DNA from: Acidimicrobiaceae bacterium
GTDB taxonomy: Bacteria > Actinomycetota > Acidimicrobiia > Acidimicrobiales > Bog-793
Length of the DNA: 55,278 nt
NCBI GenBank assembly: GCA_027459565.1
Contig: DAIDIA010000263.1
Coordinates: forward strand, 1-55,278
Direction of reading: 5' to 3'
Every line of letters begins with the position of its first letter. Position 1 is the first letter of the stretch. The notes below the pieces were generated by a model, which had not been told where the DNA came from, did no database searches, and was given only the letters and a program-made list of their open reading frames with translations. Shown here piece by piece: positions 16,441-24,983 of this stretch. A program made the translations under genes and the position numbers.

Positions 16441-17877
16441 ATGTTGAATCTGCAGTCGAGGATCAAAGAACAGCACGCTGTCGCCGCGGTGTACGTGATC
16501 TCGCTTTTCATGGCCTCGATGGATGGCCAGATCGTCAACGTCGCGCTTGCAACCCTTACCCGACAGTTCCATGTTCCCACCTCGTCCGTGCAGTGGGTAG
16601 TCACCGGTTACCTGTTGAGCCTTGCGGTATTCATCCCGGCCTCTGGCTGGTTCGGGGATCGGTTCGGCACAAAGCGGATACTGCTTTCGTCGATATTCAT
16701 CTTTACGCTCGCCTCGTTCCTCTGCTCCACCTCGACGAGCATCACGCAGCTGACCGTCTATCGCGTGCTTCAGGGAATCGGTGGCGGTCTTTTGACACCG
16801 GTTGGAGCATCGATGCTCTATCGCGCGTTTCCTCCGGAGCGCAGGGCCAGCATCCAGCCGACGCTCGGACTTGCGACAATCATCGCGCCGACCTCAGCGC
16901 CGGTGATCGGCGGGTTGATCGTGACGCGACTGAACTGGCACTGGATCTTTCTCGTGAACATTCCGATTGGAGCAGTCTCGTTCCTCTTTGGCGCGGTGTT
17001 TCTTCGCGAACACCGCGAGAACCCGGGTGCCCGGTTTGACCTCACGGGATTTGTGCTCGCCGGCGCGGGTCTCGCCTCCCTGATCTACGCGCTCAACCAG
17101 GGTCCAATTCGCGGATGGGGCTCCTTCGCCGTCGTTGTAGCGGGAGCCGCGGGCGTTGCGATGCTGCTCGGGTTCATCGTGACCGAGCTCAGGTCGCACC
17201 ATCCGATGCTGCGCCTTCGACTCTTTCGCGACAAGGCCTTCCGGATCTCATCGGTGATCACGGCGTTCGCAAATGGATCCTTCCAGGGAATCATGTTGCT
17301 CACGCCGCTCTATCTCCAGGAGGTGCGGGGATTCACCGGGCTTCAAGCGGGTCTCACGACGTTTCCTATCTCCGTGGGTGTGATGTGCTCTGCTCAGTTC
17401 GTGCGTCGGACCTATCACATCTTTGGTCCGAGACGGACGATCTCCTTTGGCCTGGGTTTCATGGTGATCATGCTCGTCGTCTTCTCCTTCGAGGCCAAGT
17501 ATGCGTCGCCGTGGACACTCCGGGTGATGCTGTTCACCCTTGGACTCGGTGTCGGACAGTCGAACCTTCCGGTGAACATCTCGGCATTTTCCAATGTCAC
17601 CAGCGCGGACATGGGGCACGGCTCCGCGCTGTTCAATATGGTGAGGCGCGCTGCTCCGGCGCTCGCGGTCGCGATACTTACGACCGTGCTCGCGAGCACG
17701 GACCACCACCGCCTCATTCCCTCGCTTTTTGCCTTCCAGGTCACCTTCGTCGTCTGCGCGCTCATCGGGTTCGGCGGCTCCATGTCCGCACTGTTCCTGC
17801 GTAATGAATACGTCGCGAACTCGATGAACCCACCGCGCCAACCCGAGTCTGTCATCGAGACCGAGGGTGCCGAATGA
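16441..17877 (+). CDS. DHA2-family major facilitator (EmrB/QacA type) exporter
   Basis: A 478-residue, 14-helix exporter. Helix 1 carries FMASMDGQIVNVALATL, a variant of the family motif with Gly-Gln where Asp/Ser-Thr is common. Motif A is GWFGDRFGTKR, and the motif C region is PTSAPVIGGLIVTRLNWHWIFLVNIPIG. The start ATG at 16441 has AGAGAAG upstream; the frame is open further back through DNA that looks like leader. The gene is divergent from the adjacent AKR gene. Substrate unknown; the family exports drugs, dyes, fatty acids or metabolites with proton exchange. Confidence 0.9.
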   Translation: MLNLQSRIKEQHAVAAVYVISLFMASMDGQIVNVALATLTRQFHVPTSSVQWVVTGYLLSLAVFIPASGWFGDRFGTKRILLSSIFIFTLASFLCSTSTSITQLTVYRVLQGIGGGLLTPVGASMLYRAFPPERRASIQPTLGLATIIAPTSAPVIGGLIVTRLNWHWIFLVNIPIGAVSFLFGAVFLREHRENPGARFDLTGFVLAGAGLASLIYALNQGPIRGWGSFAVVVAGAAGVAMLLGFIVTELRSHHPMLRLRLFRDKAFRISSVITAFANGSFQGIMLLTPLYLQEVRGFTGLQAGLTTFPISVGVMCSAQFVRRTYHIFGPRRTISFGLGFMVIMLVVFSFEAKYASPWTLRVMLFTLGLGVGQSNLPVNISAFSNVTSADMGHGSALFNMVRRAAPALAVAILTTVLASTDHHRLIPSLFAFQVTFVVCALIGFGGSMSALFLRNEYVANSMNPPRQPESVIETEGAE

Positions 17878-18000
17878 TCGCGAGAGGGTCCTCTCGTTCT
17901 TTGGCGACCTTCGGAGCTGCGGGCTACGCTCGGTCAGCGCGGATCGGGGGAGCACTTGGGCGACTGAGCAACGTCCGCGGCGACTGATCGGGGGTCAGAG

Positions 18001-19119
18001 ATGTCAAACGCGGTTTCGTCCCAAGAACGCGGAGAGTCTTTCGAGAAAGCCGGCATCAAGGTCATCGATGGAGATGGCCACATCATCGAGGACGCGCAGG
18101 GAATCGTGAGCTTCATGCCCCCCGAATACCGCGAGGTGTTCGAACTCAAGCCGGACACCATTTTCCCACCGCTTGACCACCTGCATGCCGGAAGGGCGGT
18201 GCAGACCCCACCGGACCGCGATCGCCGTCCACCCGTTGGGCCCGAGGGTTGGTCCGCGTTCCTCAGCGACGCGGGAATCGAGAAGACCGTTCTGTATCCG
18301 ACCCGGGCGCTCGCATACGGACATGTGCAGAGCCTCGACTACGCCGCTGTTGTCGCGCGCGCGTACAACGACTGGCTGGCGAAGACCTACCTCGAGGCCG
18401 ACGACCGATTCCACGGCATTGCCATCATCCCGATGCAAGACCCCGAGGAGGCGGTCAAGGAGCTCCGCCGCGCGGTGACCGAGCTCGGCATGCTCGGCGC
18501 GATGATGCCCTCGAACGGACTGCCGCATCTTCTCGGTGCGAAGCCCTATTGGCCGATCTACGAGGAGGCCGAGCGTCTTGGGTGTGTGCTCTCGGTCCAC
18601 GGAGGCGCACATGACAACTTCGGACTCGATCATCTGAACTGGTATGTCCCCGTACACGCGCTCGGTCACCCGTGGGGCCAGGCGGTCAACTGCGCAAGCA
18701 TCGTGTACAACGGAATCTTCGATCAGTTCCCAGGGATCAAGATCGGGTTCCTCGAGGGAGGCGTCGCCTGGCTGCTTTTGTGTCTTGAGCGATTCCATGC
18801 CTCACACGAGACGCACTTCCAACATCTGCCCGAGGGTGCACCTGGACTTCGCGAGGACCAGCGGCCCGATCGCTACATCATCGAACAGATCCATGCGGGT
18901 CGTTTCTTCATCGGGTGCGAAACCGAGGAGCTGACCATGCCGTTCGCGATCAAGATCGTCGGAAACCAGCCGTTCTTCTACTCCTCGGACTTTCCCCACG
19001 AGGTGACGCTCGCGAGCTGTCGGGCCGATATTCACGAGCTGCTCGAGAGCGAGGAACTGACCGAGGACGACAAGATCGGGATCATGTCGGCAAACGCCGA
19101 GCGTTTCTACGGCTTCTAG
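18001..19119 (+). CDS. Amidohydrolase 2 family protein (ACMSD-like)
   Basis: A 372-residue metal-dependent hydrolase or decarboxylase of the amidohydrolase superfamily, TIM-barrel fold. The first metal site appears as DGDGHI (His27, in place of the common D-x-H), a barrel histidine is in LSVHGGAHDN, a second in VHALGHPWGQ, and the terminal aspartate is in FFYSSDFPHEV. Members of this group decarboxylate or hydrolyse aromatic or cyclic carboxylates. GGGGTCAGAG precedes the ATG. Sixteen bases separate it from the zinc alcohol dehydrogenase gene, so the two are very probably one operon and may act in succession on one compound. Substrate unknown. Confidence 0.87.
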   Translation: MSNAVSSQERGESFEKAGIKVIDGDGHIIEDAQGIVSFMPPEYREVFELKPDTIFPPLDHLHAGRAVQTPPDRDRRPPVGPEGWSAFLSDAGIEKTVLYPTRALAYGHVQSLDYAAVVARAYNDWLAKTYLEADDRFHGIAIIPMQDPEEAVKELRRAVTELGMLGAMMPSNGLPHLLGAKPYWPIYEEAERLGCVLSVHGGAHDNFGLDHLNWYVPVHALGHPWGQAVNCASIVYNGIFDQFPGIKIGFLEGGVAWLLLCLERFHASHETHFQHLPEGAPGLREDQRPDRYIIEQIHAGRFFIGCETEELTMPFAIKIVGNQPFFYSSDFPHEVTLASCRADIHELLESEELTEDDKIGIMSANAERFYGF

Positions 19120-19135
19120 CCGAAAAGGAGATTCA

Positions 19136-20224
19136 ATGGCAACGAGTCGCGCCGCGGTGGTCACGTCGTATCACCAACCGCTTGAGATCCAACAGGTGGA
19201 GATCCCCGAGCTCAATGGCATATCGATGCTTGTCCGAATTGACGCTTCGACACTGTGTGGCACCGATGTGCACCGGTGGGAGGGCGGCCTAGGGGACGAG
19301 GCGCTGCCCTTTGTCACCGGACATGAACCGTGCGGTTACATCGAGGTCATGAATGCGCCGCGCGTGGACATCTTCAACAGGCCACTCGCAGTCGGAGATC
19401 GCATCGTCTGGAGCTATGTCTCGTGCGGACACTGCTATTACTGCACCGTCGCGCTCCAGCCGTGTCTGTGCCGCGGTCGGGCCTCGTGGGGTCACAACCG
19501 GTCTGACCAGTTTCCCTATCTCCTCGGTAGCTGCGCGCAGTACATGTACGTTCCCGTCGAGTGCCAGATCGTCCGGGTTCCCGATCGGATCTCGTCGGCG
19601 ACGGCCGCGGCATCGTCGTGTGCCTACCGGACCATCATGCATGCCTACGACCGACTGGGCGCGATCAAGAGTCACGAGACCGTGCTCATCCAGGGAAGCG
19701 GACCACTGGGGATCTTCGCGGCAGCGGTGGCGCGCGAACATGGGGCCAAGAAGGTGCTGCTCATCGGTGCACCAGCCGGGCGACTCGAGACGGCAAGGCG
19801 CATGGGCGTGGACGAACTCATTGACATGGACGTGGTGACCGAGGAGTCCGACCGGGTCGCGTGGGTCAAGGACGAGACCGATGGACGCGGGGCCGATGTG
19901 GTAATCCAGTGTGCGACCGCGAACGCGGTCCCGGAGGGCATGCGCATGCTGCGCGACGGCGGCAGGTACGTGAGCGTCGGAGTCGGTGGCAGGGCGGCCA
20001 TGCCGATCGGTGACCTTCCCGGAGAGATGACGCTCTACACGGTTCGCTCCGGCGAGCCGCGCCACTGGCTCCAGGCGATCGACTTCCTGGACTCGCGGTG
20101 GGACTCCTATCCCTTCGAGGAGATGATCAGCGAGAGCTACGACCTCGACGGTGTGAACGACGCGATGGAGGCAATGGCAAGCTTTCGCGTCGTGAAGGCA
20201 GCGATCTATCCAAACGGAAGGTGA
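19136..20224 (+). CDS. Zinc-dependent alcohol dehydrogenase (MDR family)
   Basis: A 362-residue medium-chain dehydrogenase. Catalytic zinc ligands are Cys41 (LCGTDVH) and the His63-Glu64 pair in GHEPCG. A structural zinc knot is supplied by Cys97, Cys100, Cys103 and a later cysteine in SCGHCYYCTVALQPCLC. The nucleotide-binding loop is IQGSGPLGIFAAAVA. AAAAGGAG lies just upstream of the ATG. It follows the amidohydrolase gene by 16 bases. Enzymes of this type oxidise primary or secondary alcohols with NAD(P)+; the partner gene suggests a short catabolic sequence for an unidentified substrate. Confidence 0.93.
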   Translation: MATSRAAVVTSYHQPLEIQQVEIPELNGISMLVRIDASTLCGTDVHRWEGGLGDEALPFVTGHEPCGYIEVMNAPRVDIFNRPLAVGDRIVWSYVSCGHCYYCTVALQPCLCRGRASWGHNRSDQFPYLLGSCAQYMYVPVECQIVRVPDRISSATAAASSCAYRTIMHAYDRLGAIKSHETVLIQGSGPLGIFAAAVAREHGAKKVLLIGAPAGRLETARRMGVDELIDMDVVTEESDRVAWVKDETDGRGADVVIQCATANAVPEGMRMLRDGGRYVSVGVGGRAAMPIGDLPGEMTLYTVRSGEPRHWLQAIDFLDSRWDSYPFEEMISESYDLDGVNDAMEAMASFRVVKAAIYPNGR

Positions 20225-20289
20225 CGCGACCGTCTTGACTGCGCGCGTCTCGCCACGACGTTCCCCTTGCACGGCGACCTGGTGCGGCG

Positions 20290-21042
20290 ATGATCACTGC
20301 CGGACTTGACCTCGCATCGCAGTCGCCGGGTACCGCGCTCTGCGCCGTCGACTGGAACACCTCCCCCGCACAGGTCATCCGATTCGAGACCGATGTCGAT
20401 GACGATGCGATCGCCTCGGTGATGGGCACGATTGACAAGATCGGCGTTGACGTTCCCCTTGGCTGGCCGATCGCGTTCGCGGAGGCCGTTTTCGAACAGA
20501 GCGCGTCGAGAGCATGGCCCGCGCAGTACCGTCACGGGGAGAACCGCGGCTATCGCTATCGCCAGACGGACCTCTGGGTGCACGGCGAGCTCGGCTTCTA
20601 TCCGCTCTCGGTCTCCACGGACAGGATCTCGTTGCCGGCGATGCGCTTCGCGGCGCTCCGCTCGCGGCTTGCGATCCCCGGCTCGCTCGATGGATCGGGC
20701 CTGATCGTCGAGGCGTATCCTGCAGCGGCGCTCTTTCGCTGGGAGTTCCCGCATCGGCGGTACAAGACGAAGGTCAATCGAGAGACCCGTGACGCGCTGG
20801 TCGAACGGCTCGTTCGCGATTCGACCATATGGCTTCATCTCGATCGCGGGGCGAGGCAGCTCTGCCAGGAGAGCGACGACGCACTGGATTCACTGATCTG
20901 CGCGCTGATGGCACGGGCGAGCGCGGTGCAACCGCACAGACTCGTCGACGAGATTCCCGAACCCGAGAGGGACGCCGCCGCGCGCGAGGGGTGGATCGCG
21001 CTGCCAAAGAGGGGTTCATTCTCGGCCCTCGGCAGCGGGTAG
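20290..21042 (+). CDS. DUF429 family protein
   Basis: A 250-residue protein. ITAGLDLASQSPGTALCAVDW at the start, IGVDVPLGWP in the middle, YRYRQTDLWVH and IVEAYPAAAL are the conserved pieces of DUF429, which has an RNase H-like fold and has been proposed to be a nuclease. The acidic residues Asp7 and Asp54 or nearby could bind metal. Length is normal. It lies 65 bases downstream of the dehydrogenase with a weak ribosome site at ATG 20290. Biological role unknown. Confidence 0.85.
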   Translation: MITAGLDLASQSPGTALCAVDWNTSPAQVIRFETDVDDDAIASVMGTIDKIGVDVPLGWPIAFAEAVFEQSASRAWPAQYRHGENRGYRYRQTDLWVHGELGFYPLSVSTDRISLPAMRFAALRSRLAIPGSLDGSGLIVEAYPAAALFRWEFPHRRYKTKVNRETRDALVERLVRDSTIWLHLDRGARQLCQESDDALDSLICALMARASAVQPHRLVDEIPEPERDAAAREGWIALPKRGSFSALGSG

Positions 21043-21145
21043 GTCCAAGAGACACTGGGACCATTAAAGGGACGTCTGGTTCGCGTCGATCGACCGGGTT
21101 GGGCGGAGATGTCGTCGATGGAACACGCGTGGATGTTGTGAATCA

Positions 21146-21161
21146 GTGACCTTTGGCTCTA
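21146..21161 (+). promoter_or_regulatory. DosR-box-like motif upstream of the esterase gene
   Basis: GTGACCTTTGGCTCTA lies 155 bases upstream of the esterase-like gene. It resembles mycobacterial DosR-type boxes (GGGAC-CTTTGG-CCCT pattern) with two changes over 15 positions. A near-identical copy, GTGACCTTTGCCTCTA, occurs at 23478-23493 at the other end of this gene pair. The identification as a dormancy-response site is inference. Confidence 0.35.
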
Positions 21162-21316
21162 GCAGGGTCGGTCGCGCGCATCAAATACTTGCCCCATGGT
21201 TCGACAACAGCGCGTGTGCCGGCACCTCGAGGTCGATGGGTATTGACGGTGGAGATAGCGCCTGATCGGCGGGCCTGCCAGCACAGTCGCATGGCGCTCC
21301 CAAGGAGGAGTCGGAC

Positions 21317-22648
21317 ATGACAAGTTCAATCGTTGAGGTCTTTCAGCCGGGCGACCTGATCGCGCTTGACGGTGGCGATCATGACTATGACGAACTTCTC
21401 GACCTGATCGGTGAGAGGCGCTTCGTCCTGCTTGGCGAGGCCTCCCATGGAAGCCATGAGTTCTACCGCGAACGCTCACGCATCACCCAACGGCTCATTG
21501 AGGAGCGGGGCTTCACGGTCGTTGCCGCCGAGGCTGATTGGCCCGATGCCTCCCGTGTCAACAGCTATGTGATGGGGAGGTCAGATGATCCGGACGCGCG
21601 TGCCGCCCTCGAGGGTTTCGAGCGGTTCCCAAGCTGGATGTGGCGCAACAAGGACATCGTGGAATTCGTCGAGTGGTTGCGTGCGCACAACCAGGAGCAC
21701 ATCGATGAGCAGTTCAAGGCCGGTTTCTACGGTCTCGATCTCTACAGTCTGCACGCCTCGATGGAGGCGGTCATCACCTATTTGCATTCGGTCGACCCCG
21801 AAGCCGCGAGCGAGGCGCGCGAGCGCTACAGCTGTTTTGACCATGTGCGTGCCGAGGGCGCTGAATATGGCAGAGCGGTCACTCTCGACCACATGGTCCC
21901 CTGCGAGGACGTGGTCGTCGCCCAGCTTGTCGCGATGCAAAAGAAGACGGCGGAGCTGCTCGCCCGCGATGGTTGGACCGCTGAGGAGCGCCTCTTCTCG
22001 GCCTCGCAGAATGCCCGGCTCGTTCACAACGCCGAGCGTTACTACCGCACGATGTATTCGGGCAGCGTCTCGTCATGGAATCTCCGAGATCAGCACATGG
22101 CGGAGACGCTCGCGCATCTCGTCGAACATCACGACCGTCACTTTGGACCCACCAAGGTCGTGGTGTGGGCGCACAATTCCCATGTTGGCGACGCCCGGTC
22201 GACAGAGCTTGGATCTGCGGGCGAACTCAACGTGGGCCAGCTGGTCCGGACCGCCTGGGGAGAAGACAGCTTTCTCATCGGCTTCACAACAGACCACGGA
22301 CGCGTCACCGCCGCATCGAACTGGGGTGAGCCAGCAGAACGCAAACACGTCCGTCCCGCGCTGCGCGGGAGCTACGAGGAACTCTTTCATCTCGCGCAGC
22401 ATGATCGTTTCCTCATCCGCCTCGGAGACCAGGCCCCGGTCACGTTGGAGCGAGAGCGTCTGGAACGCGCGATCGGTGTGATCTATCGACCCGAGACCGA
22501 GCGTCGCAGCCACTGGTTCTCCGCGCACCTGCCCTCCCAGTTCGACGCGGTGATCCACATCGATCACACAACGGCGGTCGAGCCACTTGAGCGGACCGCG
22601 ATCTGGGACACCGGAGAGCCACCCGAGACCTATCCGTCGGGACTTTGA
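21317..22648 (+). CDS. Erythromycin-esterase-like protein
   Basis: A 443-residue protein of the EreA/EreB superfamily. The catalytic signature LLGEASHGSHEFYRER lies at about 38-53, with the Glu and two His residues implicated in hydrolysis. Other conserved blocks are VVAAEADWPDASRVNSYV, GFYGLDLYSLHASM, NLRDQHMAETL and VVWAHNSHVGDARSTE. Many chromosomal homologues are not macrolide resistance enzymes. In Mycobacterium tuberculosis an equivalent domain is fused to a phosphoribosyltransferase (Rv2030c), and here a phosphoribosyltransferase gene follows 99 bases downstream. AAGGAGG precedes the ATG at 21317. The real substrate is unknown and antibiotic resistance should not be assumed. Confidence 0.9.
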   Translation: MTSSIVEVFQPGDLIALDGGDHDYDELLDLIGERRFVLLGEASHGSHEFYRERSRITQRLIEERGFTVVAAEADWPDASRVNSYVMGRSDDPDARAALEGFERFPSWMWRNKDIVEFVEWLRAHNQEHIDEQFKAGFYGLDLYSLHASMEAVITYLHSVDPEAASEARERYSCFDHVRAEGAEYGRAVTLDHMVPCEDVVVAQLVAMQKKTAELLARDGWTAEERLFSASQNARLVHNAERYYRTMYSGSVSSWNLRDQHMAETLAHLVEHHDRHFGPTKVVVWAHNSHVGDARSTELGSAGELNVGQLVRTAWGEDSFLIGFTTDHGRVTAASNWGEPAERKHVRPALRGSYEELFHLAQHDRFLIRLGDQAPVTLERERLERAIGVIYRPETERRSHWFSAHLPSQFDAVIHIDHTTAVEPLERTAIWDTGEPPETYPSGL

Positions 22649-22747
22649 GATGCCAACGACGAGGCGGTGTGGTCGAAAGATCCACAGCCGCGCTCTCGGG
22701 ACCGGCCGCGTCGCCGACGCCCGTTCGTGAGCGCGAGGCGTGTGCTG

Positions 22748-23425
22748 ATGTTCAGCGATCGCGTTGATGCCGGAAGGCGTCTCGGTGAACTCGTCAAGAC
22801 CCGCCTGTTCGGGTCCGTCGTTGTTGTCGGGCTTCCCCGCGGTGGGGTGCCGGTTGCCTTCGAGGTTGCCCGCGCGATCGGTGCTCCGCTTGACGTCATC
22901 GTGGTACGTAAGCTCGGCGTTCCCTCCCAACCTGAGGTCGCCATGGGGGCAATTGGCGAGGGCGGCGTGCGCGTCGTCGATCAAGAGGTCGTCACAGCCG
23001 CGCGGGTAAGCGATGCCGTCTTCGCCGAGGTGGAGCAGATGGAACGGTCCGAGCTCGCGCGAAGGGTCGCGCTGTTCCGCCGTGTCCGCCCGCGTCTCTC
23101 GCTCTATAAGGAGACGGTGATCGTTGTCGATGATGGCATCGCAACGGGGTCGACCGCGCGCGCCGCATGCCAGGTCGCAGCCGCGGGTGGCGCCTCCCAC
23201 GTCATCGTGGCTACCCCGGTTGCCCCGCGATCGGTTGTCGATGAACTCTCCGATGTCGCGGAGGAGGTCATCTGCCTCGAGATGCCGGCGGAATTTGTCG
23301 CGGTTGGAAGGTGGTACTCGGATTTTCGCCAGACCCGGGACGAAGAGGTTCTCGAGATCCTCCGGAGATCGGTCGAAGTGTCGTCGTCACGAGGTGGCGA
23401 ATCAACGGGCCAAGAGACCGAGTAG
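22748..23425 (+). CDS. Phosphoribosyltransferase-domain protein
   Basis: A 225-residue protein with a type I PRTase fold. It opens with MFSDRVDAGRRLGELV, has VVVGLPRGGVPVAFEVA and the VRKLGVPSQPEVAMGAIGEGG segment, and carries the PRPP-binding loop VIVVDDGIATGSTARA. Actinobacterial homologues occur next to or fused to erythromycin-esterase-like domains, as here. The ATG at 22748 gives the family N-terminus; a GTG 21 bases earlier is an alternative. The substrate base is unknown, and some members of this group may be regulatory. Likely co-transcribed with the esterase-like gene. Confidence 0.88.
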   Translation: MFSDRVDAGRRLGELVKTRLFGSVVVVGLPRGGVPVAFEVARAIGAPLDVIVVRKLGVPSQPEVAMGAIGEGGVRVVDQEVVTAARVSDAVFAEVEQMERSELARRVALFRRVRPRLSLYKETVIVVDDGIATGSTARAACQVAAAGGASHVIVATPVAPRSVVDELSDVAEEVICLEMPAEFVAVGRWYSDFRQTRDEEVLEILRRSVEVSSSRGGESTGQETE

Positions 23426-23477
23426 GCGGTCTCGCGACCTCGCGCATGATCTTCTGGAACGCAGCGTCGGGCGAGTT

Positions 23478-23493
23478 GTGACCTTTGCCTCTA
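23478..23493 (+). promoter_or_regulatory. Second DosR-box-like motif, upstream of SDR gene
   Basis: GTGACCTTTGCCTCTA matches the motif at 21146-21161 in 15 of 16 positions. It lies between the phosphoribosyltransferase stop codon and the SDR start, 125 bases before the latter, so both copies occupy intergenic promoter-type positions on the same strand. Confidence 0.35.
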
Positions 23494-23617
23494 TGAACGA
23501 CATCGCAGGGGTGAAGTGATGCACCAAGAGGGCCAACGCCGCGTCGGGTACCTGTCAGCTCAGGTCGGTTCGACGTCGTCTGGGCCCGGAAGTTTTCGCG
23601 ACAGAGAGGAAGGGACC

Positions 23618-24385
23618 ATGAATCGCTTGAATGGAAAGGTCGCACTCGTGACGGGAGCTGCCCAGGGTATTGGATTTGCGACCGCGCAGCTCTTCGCGCG
23701 CGAGGGTGCCACGGTCGCCCTGACGGATGTCCAGATCGATGAGGGAATGCGCGCCGTGGACGAGATCGTCAGGAGTGGCGGTACGGCGAGATTCTGGCAA
23801 CTTGACACCACCGACGAGCCGGGCATCACGCGTGTGTTCGCCGAGGTGGTCGACGCATTCGGCCATCTCGATGTGCTGGTCAACAACGCCGGGATATCGG
23901 GTACGAACAAGCCGACACACGAGATCACCCTTGAGGAGTGGAACCGAGTCATCTCGGTCAACCTCAACGGTGTGTTTCTGTGCACCAAGCACGCGATCGG
24001 CTACATGAAGAGCGCTGGAGGCGGGAGCATCGTCAACCTGTCATCGATCTATGGTCTGGTGGGCGCAGCAGATTCTCCTCCGTACCATGCCGCGAAGGGC
24101 GCCGTGCGACTGATGAGCAAGACGGATGCGATGATCTACGCTCCCGATTACATCCGCGTGAATTCGGTGCATCCGGGATTCATCTGGACGCCGATGGTGG
24201 AGAACTTCCTCAGCAGCCAGGGCGATCTTGAGGCAGGGCGCCGGGCGATCGACGAGTTGCATCCGATCGGGCACATGGGAGAGCCAGAGGACATCGCCTA
24301 TGGAATCCTCTATCTCGCCTCGGAGGAATCGAAGTTCGTCACCGGCAGCGAGCTGGTCATCGACGGGGGGTACACCGCGCACTAG
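23618..24385 (+). CDS. Short-chain dehydrogenase/reductase, classical
   Basis: A 255-residue NAD(P)-dependent oxidoreductase. The cofactor motif TGAAQGIG is at 12-19, NNAG at 89-92, and the catalytic Ser143, Tyr156 and Lys160 are in the expected spacing (IVNLSSIYG, YHAAK). Asp37 after the second strand (VALTDVQ) suggests a preference for NAD. C-terminal SKFVTGSELVIDGGYTAH is typical. GAGAGGAAGGG precedes the ATG at 23618; the frame is open to 23516 but without similarity. Substrate unknown, probably a hydroxysteroid-like or other secondary alcohol. Confidence 0.93.
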   Translation: MNRLNGKVALVTGAAQGIGFATAQLFAREGATVALTDVQIDEGMRAVDEIVRSGGTARFWQLDTTDEPGITRVFAEVVDAFGHLDVLVNNAGISGTNKPTHEITLEEWNRVISVNLNGVFLCTKHAIGYMKSAGGGSIVNLSSIYGLVGAADSPPYHAAKGAVRLMSKTDAMIYAPDYIRVNSVHPGFIWTPMVENFLSSQGDLEAGRRAIDELHPIGHMGEPEDIAYGILYLASEESKFVTGSELVIDGGYTAH

Positions 24386-24512
24386 CGCAAGGCGACGCGC
24401 GAAGAGTGGCCGACCGCGATGCGCACTATCGATCGGCAGCCTCGCGCATCAGGTCGGAATTCTCTCGCGTGCGCCCAACGAGGACCCAAGGACAACCTGT
24501 CCCACTCGAACG

Positions 24513-24540
24513 AAAAAAGCCCGAGCGCGCGATGCGCTCG
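24513..24540 (-). terminator. Rho-independent terminator for the small basic protein gene
   Basis: On the minus strand CGAGCGC (24540-24534) pairs with GCGCTCG (24528-24522), followed by GGGC and six T residues (complement of 24513-24518). It begins nine bases after the stop codon of the minus-strand gene at 24550, which supports that gene being real. Confidence 0.75.
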
Positions 24541-24549
24541 CGCCGCGAA

Positions 24550-24864
24550 TCAGCGGCGTCCGGGATGGCGCAGCCCGCGCGTCTGCTTCGAGAACGGCCG
24601 GTTCCGAACCGGTCGCGGCGCCAGCTCCTCGGCGACATCCGGTGGGATATGAAGATGACGGTGTCCCGGCGCGTGCGCCTCATCGATGACCGGTTCCGGT
24701 CGTGGCGTAGGGGCCTCCGGTGAGACCATCGGCGTGACCACCTCGCCAAAGCCCTCGCGCACCTGATCCAGTTTGGACCTCTTGCGGGCCCGGTGCACCG
24801 TGCGGGCAAGCAGCGTCGCTCCTGAGGCGGCAGCGACTGCGACCACTTTCCTGTTGCGTCTCAT
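24550..24864 (-). CDS. Small basic protein of unknown function
   Basis: A 104-residue protein not recognised. It starts MRRNRKVVAVAAASGATLLA, a short basic stretch and a weakly hydrophobic segment, then a positively charged region (HRARKRSK), a Pro/Glu-rich middle and an Arg-rich tail. ATG 24864 is chosen because GGAGG lies five bases upstream; a further in-frame ATG at 24876 would place the ribosome site inside the coding sequence. A clear terminator follows the stop codon. It might be membrane-associated through the N-terminal segment, but I would not assign a function. Confidence 0.6.
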   Translation of the reverse strand: MRRNRKVVAVAAASGATLLARTVHRARKRSKLDQVREGFGEVVTPMVSPEAPTPRPEPVIDEAHAPGHRHLHIPPDVAEELAPRPVRNRPFSKQTRGLRHPGRR

Positions 24865-24983
24865 CTCGTCCTCCATCGCGCTCGGCCCCGTCCCCTCGGG
24901 GCGACGGGGTCATCGGGCATGTCCATTACCTCCGCCACCATGATCGATGGGCATGGAGTCGCGCGATAGAGGAAAAGGTCCTC

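Noticed and set aside
21055..21080. GGGACCATTAAAGGGAC as a first DosR-like site
   Set aside because: The half-sites are direct rather than inverted and the spacing is wrong; the motif at 21146 is better.
21317..22648. Macrolide resistance gene
   Set aside because: The fold matches erythromycin esterases, but chromosomal homologues linked to a phosphoribosyltransferase have no shown macrolide activity; context gives no resistance signature.
24590..24615. CCGGTTCCGAACCGG resembling a tRNA T-arm
   Set aside because: No acceptor, D or anticodon arm can be built around it, and it lies in a small coding sequence ended by its own terminator.
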